NCBI RefSeq assembly: GCF_940670685.1
Contig: NZ_OW711693.1
Coordinates: forward strand, 3,038,001 to 3,102,000
From: Anaeropeptidivorans aminofermentans
GTDB lineage: Bacteria; Bacillota; Clostridia; Lachnospirales; UBA5962
Direction: 5' to 3'
Length of the DNA stretch: 64,000 bases
Numbering within the stretch: position 1 is the first letter of the stretch; each line of letters starts with the position of its first letter. This document shows, in pieces, positions 44,616 through 53,974 of this stretch. Position numbers and translations under genes: made by a program. The notes below the pieces were generated by a model. The model saw nothing but the letters and a program-made list of their open reading frames with translations. It did not search any database and was not told the origin of the DNA.

Positions 44616-45575
44616 TTATTTATACTTCTCAAAAAGCGCTTCTATCTCTTCATAACTTTTCATCTGATTTATGGCATTTCTTAAAGTAGAAGCCTCGGGC
44701 ATATTTTTCACGTAATAGCCTAAATGCTTTCTCATTTCCCGTATACCGATGTGTTCTCCCTTATGCTCTATGGTCATTCTCGTATGAAAAAGGGCCATTT
44801 CTATCTTTTCATTGATGCTTGGCTTTGGAAGCTCTTCTCCCGTTTCAAGATAATGATTGATTTCTTTGAATATCCATGGATTTCCCTGGGCAGCCCTTCC
44901 TACCATAACGGCGTCGCAGCCTGTGAAGGAAAGCATTTCCTTCGCAGTTTTCCCGTCTGCAATATCACCGTTTCCTATGACAGGGATTTTCACCGCTTCT
45001 TTTACTTTTCTTATAATCTCCCAGTCGGCAGAGCCGCTGTAGAACTGCTCTCTTGTTCTGCCGTGGACAGCTATGGCAGAAGCGCCGTTTTCTTCGATTA
45101 TTTTTGCTATTTCAACAGCATTTACACTGTTGTCGTCAAAGCCTTTTCTTATTTTTACAGTTACAGGCTTTGAGGAAGCCTTAGAAACACTTTTTACTAT
45201 TTTGGCTATCTGATCAGGCTCTTGCATCAATGCAGAACCTTCGTTATTCTTTACGATTTTATTTGCAGGGCAGCCCATATTAATATCGATAACGGAAAGA
45301 GGAAATGCCGAAAGCTTTTCCGCCATTTTCCCCATAATTTCCTCGTCTCTTCCAAAAAGCTGAACCCCTGTATTTTTTTCAAAAGGGTGGGTATCCAGAA
45401 GAATTTCCGTATTTTTATTATTATAATTAAGCCCCTTGGCGCTTATCATTTCGCTATAGGTAAGGCCTGCCCCAAGCATAGCGCAAAGCCCTCTGAAGGA
45501 CCTGTCAGTGATGCCTGCCATAGGCGCAAGAAATACCTTTCCTTCTACAGTCATATTTCCTATTTTTATACTCAC
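44616..45575 (-). CDS. dus: tRNA-dihydrouridine synthase (DusB-like)
   Basis: 319 residues. FMN-binding TIM barrel with MAPMAGITDRSFR at the start, the catalytic Cys in NMGCPANKIVKNNEGSALM, KIRKGFDD, and VMVGRAAQGNPW. It reduces uridine to dihydrouridine in tRNA. The start is GTG, directly after the stop of the small upstream gene. Length and motifs are those of DusB. Confidence 0.92.
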   Translation of the reverse strand: MSIKIGNMTVEGKVFLAPMAGITDRSFRGLCAMLGAGLTYSEMISAKGLNYNNKNTEILLDTHPFEKNTGVQLFGRDEEIMGKMAEKLSAFPLSVIDINMGCPANKIVKNNEGSALMQEPDQIAKIVKSVSKASSKPVTVKIRKGFDDNSVNAVEIAKIIEENGASAIAVHGRTREQFYSGSADWEIIRKVKEAVKIPVIGNGDIADGKTAKEMLSFTGCDAVMVGRAAQGNPWIFKEINHYLETGEELPKPSINEKIEMALFHTRMTIEHKGEHIGIREMRKHLGYYVKNMPEASTLRNAINQMKSYEEIEALFEKYK

Positions 45576-45905
45576 TTAAATACGCTCTTTTCTGATAAAA
45601 ACCTTATGCCAAAGTTCAAGGGAGGCTATGAACGCTTCTTTGTCTCTGATGAGCTTATCCACATCAAGCTTTGCCCCTATTTCGTCAAAATTATAGTCTG
45701 TTTCCATGGCTCTGGTTTCAAAATATATTTTGCCTTCGTCGCTGAAATTAATTGTAAATACACAGTGGAGCTTTTGAGCGAAAAAAACGCATAGCTCATG
45801 TATTTCATCAAGCACCTGAGTAGGAAGCTTGTTATATTCGGGATTTAAAAAATATTTTTTGCTGTAAACGGAAGCTCCGCCTATAACATTTTTACTTTTT
45901 TCCAT
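45576..45905 (-). CDS. Small conserved protein upstream of dus (DUF6145-like)
   Basis: About 109 residues from the ATG at 45905, which follows GAGGT; the frame extends to 45917. It is soluble and acidic with no recognised motif. It resembles a small clostridial family often found beside dus (DUF6145, by memory). It abuts the dus start without a gap, so the two are translated together. Confidence 0.55.
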   Translation of the reverse strand: MEKSKNVIGGASVYSKKYFLNPEYNKLPTQVLDEIHELCVFFAQKLHCVFTINFSDEGKIYFETRAMETDYNFDEIGAKLDVDKLIRDKEAFIASLELWHKVFIRKERI

Positions 45906-45924
45906 GAAACACCTCAAATCTAAA

Positions 45925-46025
45925 ACTAAGTAAACTTAGAAATGATATAAGAACTTACTTGTAAATCATTTTTAAGTGAGCGCCATCTCATAATGAATAA
46001 AGAAGTTTCTATCTTTATTCATTAT
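45925..46025. repeat. Family D repeat (inverted) plus hairpin after birA
   Basis: 45925-45990 is the family D unit in reverse orientation (GGCGCTCACTTAAAAATG on the minus strand). 45990-46025 is a 14-bp stem, ATAATGAATAAAGA/TCTTTATTCATTAT, just past the birA stop. It lacks a T-tract, so it may be part of the repeat rather than a terminator. Confidence 0.55.
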
Positions 46026-46029
46026 GACC

Positions 46030-46836
46030 TTATAGATATCCGTAAAGCCCTCTTACAGATACTTCTCCTGCTGAAACGGAATATCTTTCTCCGCTTTTAT
46101 CTTTTATAACAAGTTCTCCCGTATTCGTGACGGCTTCACAAAAGCCTGTTCTTTCAGTATTGCCGTCCACAAGCCGTACTTCCTTTCCGATATTAAGGCA
46201 AAGGTCTTCGTATTCTTCTATAAAAGGGGAAAAGCCGTCTTTTATATATCTGGGATAATAAATATTCATTTCCTCAATTACTTTTATGATGATTTCTTCT
46301 CTGGAAAAATGCCTTCTCATTTCGGAAAATAAGGAGCCGGCCTTCTTTTCAAGCTCTCCCTTGAAATTATTTGAATTTACGTTTATCCCGATACCTAAAA
46401 TGCAGTAGCCAAGCTTATTGGCCTGTATACTGGTTTCCGCTAGGATTCCGCATATTTTTTTATTGTTCAGTACAATATCGTTAGGCCATTTTATATAAGC
46501 CGGCTCTCCTGATGCTTCTTTTATGGCTTTGCTTACGGCAAGGCCGCCGATTAAAGTAAGCCGCTGAGCCGTTAATATATCCGTATCAGGCTTTAAAATA
46601 ATGCTCATGGCAATATCCGTATTGATTCCTGCTTCCCAGCTTCTGCCAAGCCTTCCCTTTCCCTTTGTCTGGGTATTTGAAAGGACAATTGTGCCCTCCG
46701 CTTCTGAATAAGCGATTTTCTTGGCATAATCGTTGGTAGAGCCCACTTCGTCAAGAATTATAATGCGGTTTCCTATGCTGCTGCTTTTTAGCCTATGAAA
46801 CTCTTCCGGATTTAAAGACCTGATATAATTTATCAT
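46030..46836 (-). CDS. birA: Biotin--[acetyl-CoA-carboxylase] ligase without DNA-binding domain
   Basis: 268 residues. The catalytic domain has GSTNDYAK, GKGRLGRSWEAG and KWPNDI, with a C-terminal SH3-like domain ending GEVSVRGLYGY. There is no N-terminal winged helix, so this is the single-function group I type and cannot act as the biotin repressor. It attaches biotin to carboxylase or decarboxylase subunits. Its start overlaps the methyltransferase stop (ATGA). Confidence 0.92.
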   Translation of the reverse strand: MINYIRSLNPEEFHRLKSSSIGNRIIILDEVGSTNDYAKKIAYSEAEGTIVLSNTQTKGKGRLGRSWEAGINTDIAMSIILKPDTDILTAQRLTLIGGLAVSKAIKEASGEPAYIKWPNDIVLNNKKICGILAETSIQANKLGYCILGIGINVNSNNFKGELEKKAGSLFSEMRRHFSREEIIIKVIEEMNIYYPRYIKDGFSPFIEEYEDLCLNIGKEVRLVDGNTERTGFCEAVTNTGELVIKDKSGERYSVSAGEVSVRGLYGYL

Positions 46837-47984
46837 AAGTATTCCTCCAAAAGCTCAAAAAGTTTCGGCTTTACTTGAAACTGCTCTGCGGCGCTTAAAT
46901 ACTCTGAAAGCTTTTCTTCTTTCTTTATTCCTTTGGTTTTTACGGCCTTTATCATAATGTTTTTAGGCGTATGCGCGCTTTCTATAAACTCCATGATATT
47001 TACCTTATAACCCATGGCTTCAAGAAGAGCGCCCCTTAATCCGTCTGTAAGAATCGCAGAAAACCGTTCCTTCAATATGCCGTGCTTTAAAACAACGTTT
47101 AAACTTTCATTTGACACTTGATTAAAAAGCTCATGCTGGCAGCAGGGAACGGAAAGAATCACCTCTATTCCGCTTTTAACGCCATAGGCAAGGGCATAGT
47201 CCGTAGCCGTATCACAGGCATGAAGGGTAATCAGCATATGGGCTTTTTTAGGGGATTCATAGTCCATGATGTCTCCCCATATAAATTTAAGGCCGCTATA
47301 GCCGCATTTTTGGGCAAGGCCGTTGCAGAACTCTATAACGTCCTTTTTCAAATCAAGGCCTGTTATCTTTACATTTTTTTCACAAACCACGTTAAGATAA
47401 TAATAAAGGGCAAAGGTAAGATAGGATTTTCCGCAGCCGAAATCCAGGATTTCAGCGCCTTCCGGTATTTTGTCGGCGGTGTCTTTTATAATTTCCAAAA
47501 ATTTATTCAGCTGGCGGAACTTTTTCTGCTTATCTTTTAGGATATAGCCTTCCTTATTCATGATGCCAAGCTCAATCAGCATAGGAAGGGGCCGGCCTTC
47601 CTGCATAATATAGTTTTTTTCTTTATTGTGGCTTTGAACTTCATAAGACTTCCCCTTTAAGTCAAGGGGAAGTCTTTTAAAATTGTATTTTTTGTTCATA
47701 ATAAGCTTAAAGCCTTCCTTTTGGGTATAAATATCCCACTGCTTATACCCCTCGGAAAGAATAAGCTTTATCTCTTCCATTGCTTCATCTTTTGAAAAGG
47801 TATTCACATGAGTGACTTTATTTTCAAAGTATCTTGAAAACTGCAATGCCCTTTCGCCTTTTATTTCTATGGCGGAAATATTGATTTTAAAATAAACATT
47901 GCTTTTTTTAAAGGGTGAAGATATGGAGGCTTTTAAAATTTCATCACTATAGGCCTTTTCAATTATAGAAATTATATTATCCAT
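46833..47984 (-). CDS. SAM-dependent methyltransferase family protein
   Basis: 383 residues. A probable substrate-recognition region (about 1-150) precedes a Rossmann methyltransferase domain with the SAM motif ILDFGCGKSYLTFAL, then GLDLKKDVI and MLITLHACDTATDYA. The pattern HACDTATD and VPCCQHEL is typical of a family of class I methyltransferases with unknown substrates, perhaps RNA. It overlaps folT upstream by one base and birA downstream by four. Confidence 0.78.
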   Translation of the reverse strand: MDNIISIIEKAYSDEILKASISSPFKKSNVYFKINISAIEIKGERALQFSRYFENKVTHVNTFSKDEAMEEIKLILSEGYKQWDIYTQKEGFKLIMNKKYNFKRLPLDLKGKSYEVQSHNKEKNYIMQEGRPLPMLIELGIMNKEGYILKDKQKKFRQLNKFLEIIKDTADKIPEGAEILDFGCGKSYLTFALYYYLNVVCEKNVKITGLDLKKDVIEFCNGLAQKCGYSGLKFIWGDIMDYESPKKAHMLITLHACDTATDYALAYGVKSGIEVILSVPCCQHELFNQVSNESLNVVLKHGILKERFSAILTDGLRGALLEAMGYKVNIMEFIESAHTPKNIMIKAVKTKGIKKEEKLSEYLSAAEQFQVKPKLFELLEEYL

Positions 47985-48499
47985 TAAACTATTCTCGCTT
48001 CATTGGGTTTAATTACATATTTCCAGAAGAAGAAAATCATTCCTGCTTCTATGGGAATCAGTAAAAGATTTTTTGTAACTCTTCCCGGAAGAAGAGCGAT
48101 ATACCCCTTATTAAGAATGATGGAAAGCCAGAAGGTTCCCATTACGATATTTACAAACACATTATTGATTACAACAGGGATAAGCGCACTTATGAAGCTG
48201 GGCGCCCTCCTGTAAGTAAAAAGGCCGTAAAGAGCCCCTGATAAAAATGCACTTAAAGTAAATCCGGGAAAAAATGGCCCCGTAGGAAAAAGGGTGGCTC
48301 CTATAATATCGCCTATGGCGGCAGCAATGCCTCCGGCTAAAGGCCCCAGAAGTATTGAACACATGGCTACAGGCAAAAAGCTAAAACCGATTCTTAAAAG
48401 CGGAGTGTTTATAGAAAGCATTCTTGCAAAAACAACCTGAAGAGCTATAAAAAGTGCTGCTAATACCATTTTCTTTGTTTTTGAGCTGCTGTTATTCAT
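47984..48499 (-). CDS. folT: ECF transporter S component, folate-type (FolT)
   Basis: 171 residues with about five or six membrane helices. N-terminal Lys-rich segment SKTKKMVLAALFIALQ, then RIGFSFLPVAMCSILLGP, the features of FolT-type S components. It would bind folate and use a shared ECF energising module encoded elsewhere. Position directly after folC supports folate specificity. The start follows GTAGGAGG. Confidence 0.85.
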   Translation of the reverse strand: MNNSSSKTKKMVLAALFIALQVVFARMLSINTPLLRIGFSFLPVAMCSILLGPLAGGIAAAIGDIIGATLFPTGPFFPGFTLSAFLSGALYGLFTYRRAPSFISALIPVVINNVFVNIVMGTFWLSIILNKGYIALLPGRVTKNLLLIPIEAGMIFFFWKYVIKPNEARIV

Positions 48500-48510
48500 A
48501 CTATAACCTC

Positions 48511-49791
48511 CTACACTAAATTAAAATAGTCCCTGATTTCTCCTATGTAGTAGAGAGAACCGAAGGCACATATAATTTTATTCTTGTCCACTTCCGCGGT
48601 TACGTAGTCAAGGGCTCCCTTAACCGTATCAAAGGAAATGACATTGTCATGGAACTTTTCAAGATAAGCTTTAAGATCATTTGCCTTTATTGCCCTGTAA
48701 TAATCAGGGGCAACGGCAATAAACTTTTCCGCAATAGGAAAAAACGGTGAAAGCATATGTTCAAAATCCTTATCTGAAAGTATCCCCACTATGAATACAA
48801 ACTTAGTATCCGGAAAATATTTTTTAAGGTTTTCCGCCAGATTATTCGCCCCTTGGACATTATGGGCGCCGTCTATTATAATTTCGGGATTTCTGAATAC
48901 GATTTCAAACCTTCCGGGCCATTTGGTATTAAAAAGGCCGTTTCTTAAATTTTCATCAGTAATGTGAAAGCCCTTTTCCTTTAAAACCTCAATAGCCTTT
49001 ACGGCAAGAGAGGCATTATATATCTGATGCTCCCCCAGAAGGCTTATCTGAAGGCCCTTATGCTCTTCAAAGTCAAAGGCCTGAGAAGTAGTATCGGAGC
49101 TTATGATATTAACATTTTCACTTAAAACCTTATAAAGCTTTGCATTTTTAATCTGGCATTCTTTAAGGAAAACTTCCATTACCTCATCAGACTGAGGATA
49201 AATTACAACGCTTCCGTTTTCTTTGATTATGCCGGCCTTTTTTTCTGCTATTTCAGTAATGGTGTTTCCTAAATACTGCTGATGGTCAAAGGCTATGGTC
49301 GTTATTACGCTTACAACAGAATCGTCTATTATGTTTGTAGAGTCAATAATTCCTCCAAGGCCTGTTTCAAGAACAACGATGTCACAATTATTTTCTGCAT
49401 AGTGCATAAAGCCCATGGCCGTAATGATTTCAAATTCCGTAGGGTGGGAGCTTCCTTCGGAAACCATTACACCAATCATGTCTTTTATTTTAACGATATA
49501 TTTTGCAATATCTTCTCCCGATATTTCCTCTTTATTTATGCGTATCCGCTCGTTAAACCGCTGGATAAACGGAGATATGAAAATGCCTGTTTTATATCCT
49601 GCTTCCATTAAAACTGTGCTTATATAGGCGGTTGTAGAGCCCTTTCCGTTGGTTCCGGCAATATGAACGTATTTTAATCCCTTCTGGGGATTCCCTAAAA
49701 GCTCCAGAAGTCTTTTTATCCTTTCAAGACCCATTTTGCTTCCAAACTTATAGGTATCTGTTATATACCCCATAGCCTCTTCGTAATTCAT
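48511..49791 (-). CDS. folC: Bifunctional folylpolyglutamate/dihydrofolate synthase
   Basis: 426 residues. P-loop IAGTNGKGSTTAY near the N-terminus, ETGLGGIIDSTN and FDHQQYLGNT, all Mur ligase/FolC motifs, and IIDGAHNVQG in the C-terminal part. It adds glutamates to folates, retaining them in the cell. Followed 11 bases later by folT. The folate genes stand next to fhs and fchA, which use tetrahydrofolate. Confidence 0.94.
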   Translation of the reverse strand: MNYEEAMGYITDTYKFGSKMGLERIKRLLELLGNPQKGLKYVHIAGTNGKGSTTAYISTVLMEAGYKTGIFISPFIQRFNERIRINKEEISGEDIAKYIVKIKDMIGVMVSEGSSHPTEFEIITAMGFMHYAENNCDIVVLETGLGGIIDSTNIIDDSVVSVITTIAFDHQQYLGNTITEIAEKKAGIIKENGSVVIYPQSDEVMEVFLKECQIKNAKLYKVLSENVNIISSDTTSQAFDFEEHKGLQISLLGEHQIYNASLAVKAIEVLKEKGFHITDENLRNGLFNTKWPGRFEIVFRNPEIIIDGAHNVQGANNLAENLKKYFPDTKFVFIVGILSDKDFEHMLSPFFPIAEKFIAVAPDYYRAIKANDLKAYLEKFHDNVISFDTVKGALDYVTAEVDKNKIICAFGSLYYIGEIRDYFNLV

Positions 49792-49914
49792 GTACTTTTC
49801 TCCTCAGTCAGTATTATACTTAATAAGTTTTACAGCAGCCTGCTTTAATAATGCAATATCAAGTTGCCGGCTTTTTCCGCAAATTACTGTAAGTACGTTT
49901 TATTATGAATTGCA

Positions 49915-50024
49915 TCTATAGCAAAACAATGAATTAGCATAACAAAAATCGTATATTCTAAATGGCTTAAAATAGCGATTCTATATTTTAAGCCGTTTAT
50001 AAAAAATAGGTTTTTGTTCCTACC
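49915..50024. repeat. Intergenic repeat, family C copy 4, palindromic
   Basis: GGCTTAAAATAGCG and its complement region CTATATTTTAAGCC form the centre, flanked by ATAACAAAAATCGTATATTC and AATAGGTTTTTGTTCC. Its end meets the stop of the HutD-fusion gene, so it may also terminate it. Confidence 0.55.
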
Positions 50025-51140
50025 TTAATCTTGTTTTGCTGTAATTTTAACAGCCACAGGTTCTGTACAGTCTCCAGATGCCGAAGGAACCGTAATCTTA
50101 TAGCCTGCCGTCTGATTTTCCATATTTCCCAAAATGATATAGTCGTATTGATTTAATACTTCCGTATAGTCTTTATTTTCCGACTTTATTTTTATTTCCA
50201 CATTATCTGTAAGAATAAAAAAGCTTAAATGGTCCTTTCCTGCATATTCGCCTTCAAAGCCGCTTTTTACAGGTTCAAGGCCCCCTGTAAGGCCTTCTCT
50301 AAGCATAAGGTTTAAATCACGGCATTTTCCGTAGCTTTCCGTATGCCATTCTCCTTTAAAATAATCAATACCGTATTTTTCAAGCGCCACAGTTCTCTGG
50401 CCCTCATGGGAAAGCTGCATTTCGCCGTCTATAAGCATAATATACCTGTCGAAGCCTGAAAGCCTTGTAAAATCGCTGCGGGAAAGCTCTACAATTGCTG
50501 TTGAGACCCTGAAATCAAAATCCCTATCCTGATAATGGCTTTCCTCAGGAGAAATAAAAAGCTCGTAAGTGCTTCCGCCCTTCCATTTAGCCTCTGCTAC
50601 GTCGCCCTTTCTTATAACCTTATAACTGAACATTTTGTAAGCCGCCTCCGTTCTTTCTGATGGCCTAAAAAGCAAAGTGTTTAACAATACGGAAATTATG
50701 ATTCCGATTATGGTATCTATGGTACGGTTTATAGAGTAATAGAGGGGGCTTGCCGCTTTTGAAGCATCGGTTAATATAATAATAAAAACAATACAGGATA
50801 TTACAATGCTTTGTTTTATATTTAATATATTGGCAATATATATCAAAAATGTAAGCCCTAAAAAACAGCATGCCAAATAAGATACATAAGAGTATTCTAA
50901 AAGGCCAGAAACAATAATTGCGCTTGCAAAAATTCCGCCTAAAAGCGTTCCCTTTACCCTGTTCTTTCCTGCTGTAATAGACTTTTCCACACTGTCCTGC
51001 ATGCATATAATGGCAGCCGTTGCCGCAAGGACTGCTCCGTCCCTTCCCATAAGGCTGTAAACAAAAAGGCATATGGTTGCAGCTATAGCCGTTTTCAATG
51101 TCCGATAGCCCGGGAGCGTAATGTTTTTAAAATTATACAT
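50025..51140 (-). CDS. FUSC/ArAE-like membrane protein fused to a HutD domain
   Basis: About 371 residues from the ATG at 51140, which follows AGAGGG; a GTG at 51158 is also in frame. Residues 1-160 form four or five membrane helices like the aromatic acid exporter (DUF939/FUSC) N-terminus (GYRTLKTAIAAT, MQDSVEKS). Residues about 175-330 match HutD: KGGSTYELFISP, FDFRVSTAIVE, LSGFDRYIMLIDGEM, and CRDLNLMLREGLTG. HutD is a cupin-like protein of histidine-utilisation operons with a proposed role in sensing or limiting flux. Here it is tethered to the membrane and lies beside the hut block. Role unknown; possibly a transporter or sensor of a hut metabolite. Confidence 0.8.
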   Translation of the reverse strand: MYNFKNITLPGYRTLKTAIAATICLFVYSLMGRDGAVLAATAAIICMQDSVEKSITAGKNRVKGTLLGGIFASAIIVSGLLEYSYVSYLACCFLGLTFLIYIANILNIKQSIVISCIVFIIILTDASKAASPLYYSINRTIDTIIGIIISVLLNTLLFRPSERTEAAYKMFSYKVIRKGDVAEAKWKGGSTYELFISPEESHYQDRDFDFRVSTAIVELSRSDFTRLSGFDRYIMLIDGEMQLSHEGQRTVALEKYGIDYFKGEWHTESYGKCRDLNLMLREGLTGGLEPVKSGFEGEYAGKDHLSFFILTDNVEIKIKSENKDYTEVLNQYDYIILGNMENQTAGYKITVPSASGDCTEPVAVKITAKQD

Positions 51141-51259
51141 TGATACCCTCTTTATCACATACTTTTATACTTTCTTTTTCAGCAATAGTATACTACTATA
51201 ATTACCCTGTGGCAATTATAATATAGCTAACAAACCTGAAAACTTCTTTGTTAGTTACA

Positions 51260-51335
51260 AGAAGAAACTCACTTGAAAAATGATTTGCAATCCTCTGCTT
51301 GTATCATTTTTAAGTTTGTTTAGTATAAATAAACC
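51260..51335. repeat. Family D repeat
   Basis: GAAGAAACTCACTTGAAAAA, then a CTTGTATCATTTTTAAG segment, similar to 16626 and (inverted) 45925. Preceded by CTAACAAACC/CTTTGTTAG arms. A short family A tip (TATAGTAAATTTCTTATAAA) is at 51474-51510, so the 440-base gap is mostly repeats. Confidence 0.5.
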
Positions 51336-51522
51336 TTAATAGCAGGCAAAAACTTACAAAGCTTTTTCTTCTTTTGTTTTATAGCCAATTTGCTTTTACT
51401 CTCAAATGAATATTGGACTTTAGATGGCTTAAAACAAGAAAAACAAATTGATACTGCTACTATTTCGTATTTATAGTAAATTTCTTATAAAGAAGTATAG
51501 TAGCCCTTATAAAATTAGTAAA

Positions 51523-51565
51523 AAGGCCGGCAACCGTATTTTAAAGGATACTGGTCGCCGGCCTT
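51523..51565 (-). terminator. Terminator of fchA
   Basis: AAGGCCGGC pairs with GCCGGCCTT around an imperfect inner stem, followed by TTTTTAC on the minus strand, 37 bases past the fchA stop. Confidence 0.8.
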
Positions 51566-51601
51566 AAGTTCATACTAATGAATATGGATTAGTATATAAA
51601 A

Positions 51602-52228
51602 CTATAAGGAGCTTTTTACCCGCTCGTAAATACTATCGGCTAAGGGAAGAGCCTCCGCCAAAAGAGCCTCGCCCTTTTCTTTATAATCGTTCACAAAGGC
51701 CTCGTCTTTTATGCCGCCTATATTGATTAAAACATTGAGCCATGCCGCCTGAATGGATGCCTTTAAATTAAGGGCGGCAACCCCTAAATCGCTTGATGCG
51801 CTTTTATTGGATTTGCCTACGATAGAATCTGTAACCTGGAGCGCCTCTGCACAAAACTCCATGATCTCATAAGGAACAACAGTACAGGCCTTTAAAGCCT
51901 CCTGCATAGCGTCTCTTCTTAATGCCTTTTCCTCGTCTGTGGTTCTCGGCATTTCAAAAACAGCGGACATCTGAGCAAAAATCTCAGTGTCTCTATTGAT
52001 AGCGTCCAAAAACTTTATTCTAAGGTCTGTAGCTTTTTCATCGGCGGAATGAATAAGGTCTTCAAATTCCATATATTTTTCTTTTCCCTTTGATAAAGCA
52101 GCAACCATATTTGTAAGGGCGATACCCAAAGCTCCGTCAAGAGCGGCAACAGAACCGCCGCCAGGAGCGGGTGCGTCGGAAGCAAGTATTTCTGAAAATT
52201 TAACTAAATCGTTTTCTGTTAATCTCAT
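51602..52228 (-). CDS. fchA: Formiminotetrahydrofolate cyclodeaminase / methenyl-THF cyclohydrolase (FchA)
   Basis: 208 residues, helical, single domain of the FTCD C-terminal type. APAPGGGSVAALDGALG near residues 19-35 is the folate-binding signature. It converts 5-formimino-THF to methenyl-THF with release of ammonia, or acts as methenyl-THF cyclohydrolase in purine and histidine fermenters. It lies 54 bases after fhs. The glutamate formiminotransferase partner is not present in the window. Confidence 0.88.
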   Translation of the reverse strand: MRLTENDLVKFSEILASDAPAPGGGSVAALDGALGIALTNMVAALSKGKEKYMEFEDLIHSADEKATDLRIKFLDAINRDTEIFAQMSAVFEMPRTTDEEKALRRDAMQEALKACTVVPYEIMEFCAEALQVTDSIVGKSNKSASSDLGVAALNLKASIQAAWLNVLINIGGIKDEAFVNDYKEKGEALLAEALPLADSIYERVKSSL

Positions 52229-52282
52229 TTTATCCTCCCAAACAGGCCTGATTCGCGTTTTCAGGCATTCTAAATATTGTTT

Positions 52283-53953
52283 TTAGAAAAGTCCTGATAT
52301 AACGCCGTCATCATCAACATCAATCTTTTCTGCCGAAGGAACCTTTGGAAGGCCGGGCATAGTCATAATTTCTCCGGAGATGGCAACAATGAAGCCTGCG
52401 CCGGCAGATAAGCGAACCTGACGGATTGTAATTTCAAAATTTTCAGGAGCGCATAAAAGCTTCGCGTTATCGGAGAAGGAATACTGGGTTTTTGCAATAC
52501 AAATAGGAAGATTGCCGTAGCCCAATTCTTCTATTTCTTTTATGGTCTTACTTGCAGGCGCAGTGTAAACTACATCCTTAGCGCCGTAAACTTTATTTGC
52601 AATTGCCTTTATTTTATCCTTTACAGAAAGCTCTGTATCGTATACGAAACTGAAGTTGCTTTCTTTTTCGGAAGCTTGAAGTATTTTTTCAGCAAGCTCA
52701 ATACCGCCTTCGGAGCCTTTGGAGAATACCTCTGAAAGGGCTACTTCTGCGCCGTATGCCTTGCATTTATCTATAACAAACTGAAGTTCTTTTTCTGTAT
52801 CTGTCGGGAAACGGTTCACTGCAACAACAGCAGGAAGGCCGTAAACCTTTGTAACGTTTTCAATGTGTCTTCTGAGGTTTTCAAAGCCTTTTTCTAAAAC
52901 GTCAAGGTCTTCAACGCCCCAGTTTTCTTTTGTTGCGCCGCCGTGATGCTTAAGAGCCCTTACAGTTGCAACAATAACTACTGCAGAAGGTCTGATACCT
53001 GCTTTACGGCATTTAATATCTATAAATTTCTCTGCTCCAAGGTCGGCACCGAAACCTGCTTCTGTTACAACATAATCAGAAAGCTTCATAGCAAGTCTTG
53101 TAGCAACTACAGAGTTACAGCCGTGGGCAATGTTAGCGAAAGGACCGCCGTGGATAAATGCAGGCGTATGCTCAAGGGTCTGAACAAGGTTCGGATCAAA
53201 GGCATCTTTCAAAAGAGCAGCAAGAGCGCCGTGAGCGTTTAACTCGCCTGCCGTAACTGCCTTATTATCATAAGTGTAGGCAACCACCATTTTTGAAAGC
53301 TTGTCTTTCAAATCCTGAAGGCTTGTTGAAAGGCAGAATACAGCCATAATTTCAGAAGCAACGGTTATATCGAAGCCGTCTTCTCTCGGAACGCCGTTTG
53401 TTTTTCCGCTTAATCCGTCAACGATGAAACGAAGCTGACGGTCATTCATATCAATAGCCCTTTTCCATGCGATACGTCTTGGGTCTATATTAAGAGCGTT
53501 ACCCTGATAAATATGATTATCAAGCATTGCAGCAAGAAGATTATTGGCAGCGCCTATGGCATGAAGGTCCCCTGTGAAATGAAGGTTAATATCCTCCATG
53601 GGAATAACCTGAGCATATCCGCCGCCGGCAGCTCCGCCTTTAACGCCGAATACAGGGCCTAAAGACGGCTCTCTTAAGCAAATAACTGTTCTTTTGCCTA
53701 TTTTTTTAAGCGCATCGCCAAGACCTACGGTTGTGGTTGTTTTTCCTTCCCCTGCCGGAGTAGGGCTTATGGCCGTAACAAGGATTACCTTGGCATCGGG
53801 CCTGTCCTCATATTTTTTCAAAAGCCTGTGGTCAACCTTAGCTTTATACTTTCCGTAGTGGAAAAGGTTGTCGTCGGAAAGCCCCACACTTTCTGCTACC
53901 TTTTCAATTCTTAAAGGTTCCGATTCCTGAGCAATTTGAATATCTGTTTTCAT
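52283..53953 (-). CDS. fhs: Formate--tetrahydrofolate ligase
   Basis: 556 residues, full length. P-loop [15 protein letters not shown] (about 65-79), KGGAAGGGY and the conserved [15 protein letters not shown] region. The reaction is reversible; in amino-acid fermenters it runs toward formate and ATP. Here it follows hutI and precedes fchA, so it probably harvests the one-carbon unit released from histidine. The start follows AGGGGG. Confidence 0.97.
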   Translation of the reverse strand: MKTDIQIAQESEPLRIEKVAESVGLSDDNLFHYGKYKAKVDHRLLKKYEDRPDAKVILVTAISPTPAGEGKTTTTVGLGDALKKIGKRTVICLREPSLGPVFGVKGGAAGGGYAQVIPMEDINLHFTGDLHAIGAANNLLAAMLDNHIYQGNALNIDPRRIAWKRAIDMNDRQLRFIVDGLSGKTNGVPREDGFDITVASEIMAVFCLSTSLQDLKDKLSKMVVAYTYDNKAVTAGELNAHGALAALLKDAFDPNLVQTLEHTPAFIHGGPFANIAHGCNSVVATRLAMKLSDYVVTEAGFGADLGAEKFIDIKCRKAGIRPSAVVIVATVRALKHHGGATKENWGVEDLDVLEKGFENLRRHIENVTKVYGLPAVVAVNRFPTDTEKELQFVIDKCKAYGAEVALSEVFSKGSEGGIELAEKILQASEKESNFSFVYDTELSVKDKIKAIANKVYGAKDVVYTAPASKTIKEIEELGYGNLPICIAKTQYSFSDNAKLLCAPENFEITIRQVRLSAGAGFIVAISGEIMTMPGLPKVPSAEKIDVDDDGVISGLF

Positions 53954-53974
53954 AAATGAAAACCCCCTTCTTTA

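Noticed and set aside
46030-46836. BirA as biotin repressor
   Set aside because: There is no N-terminal winged-helix domain before the catalytic core.
49792-49914. Tetrahydrofolate riboswitch upstream of folC/folT
   Set aside because: I could not find the conserved core on the minus strand, and there are no flanking stems of the right form.
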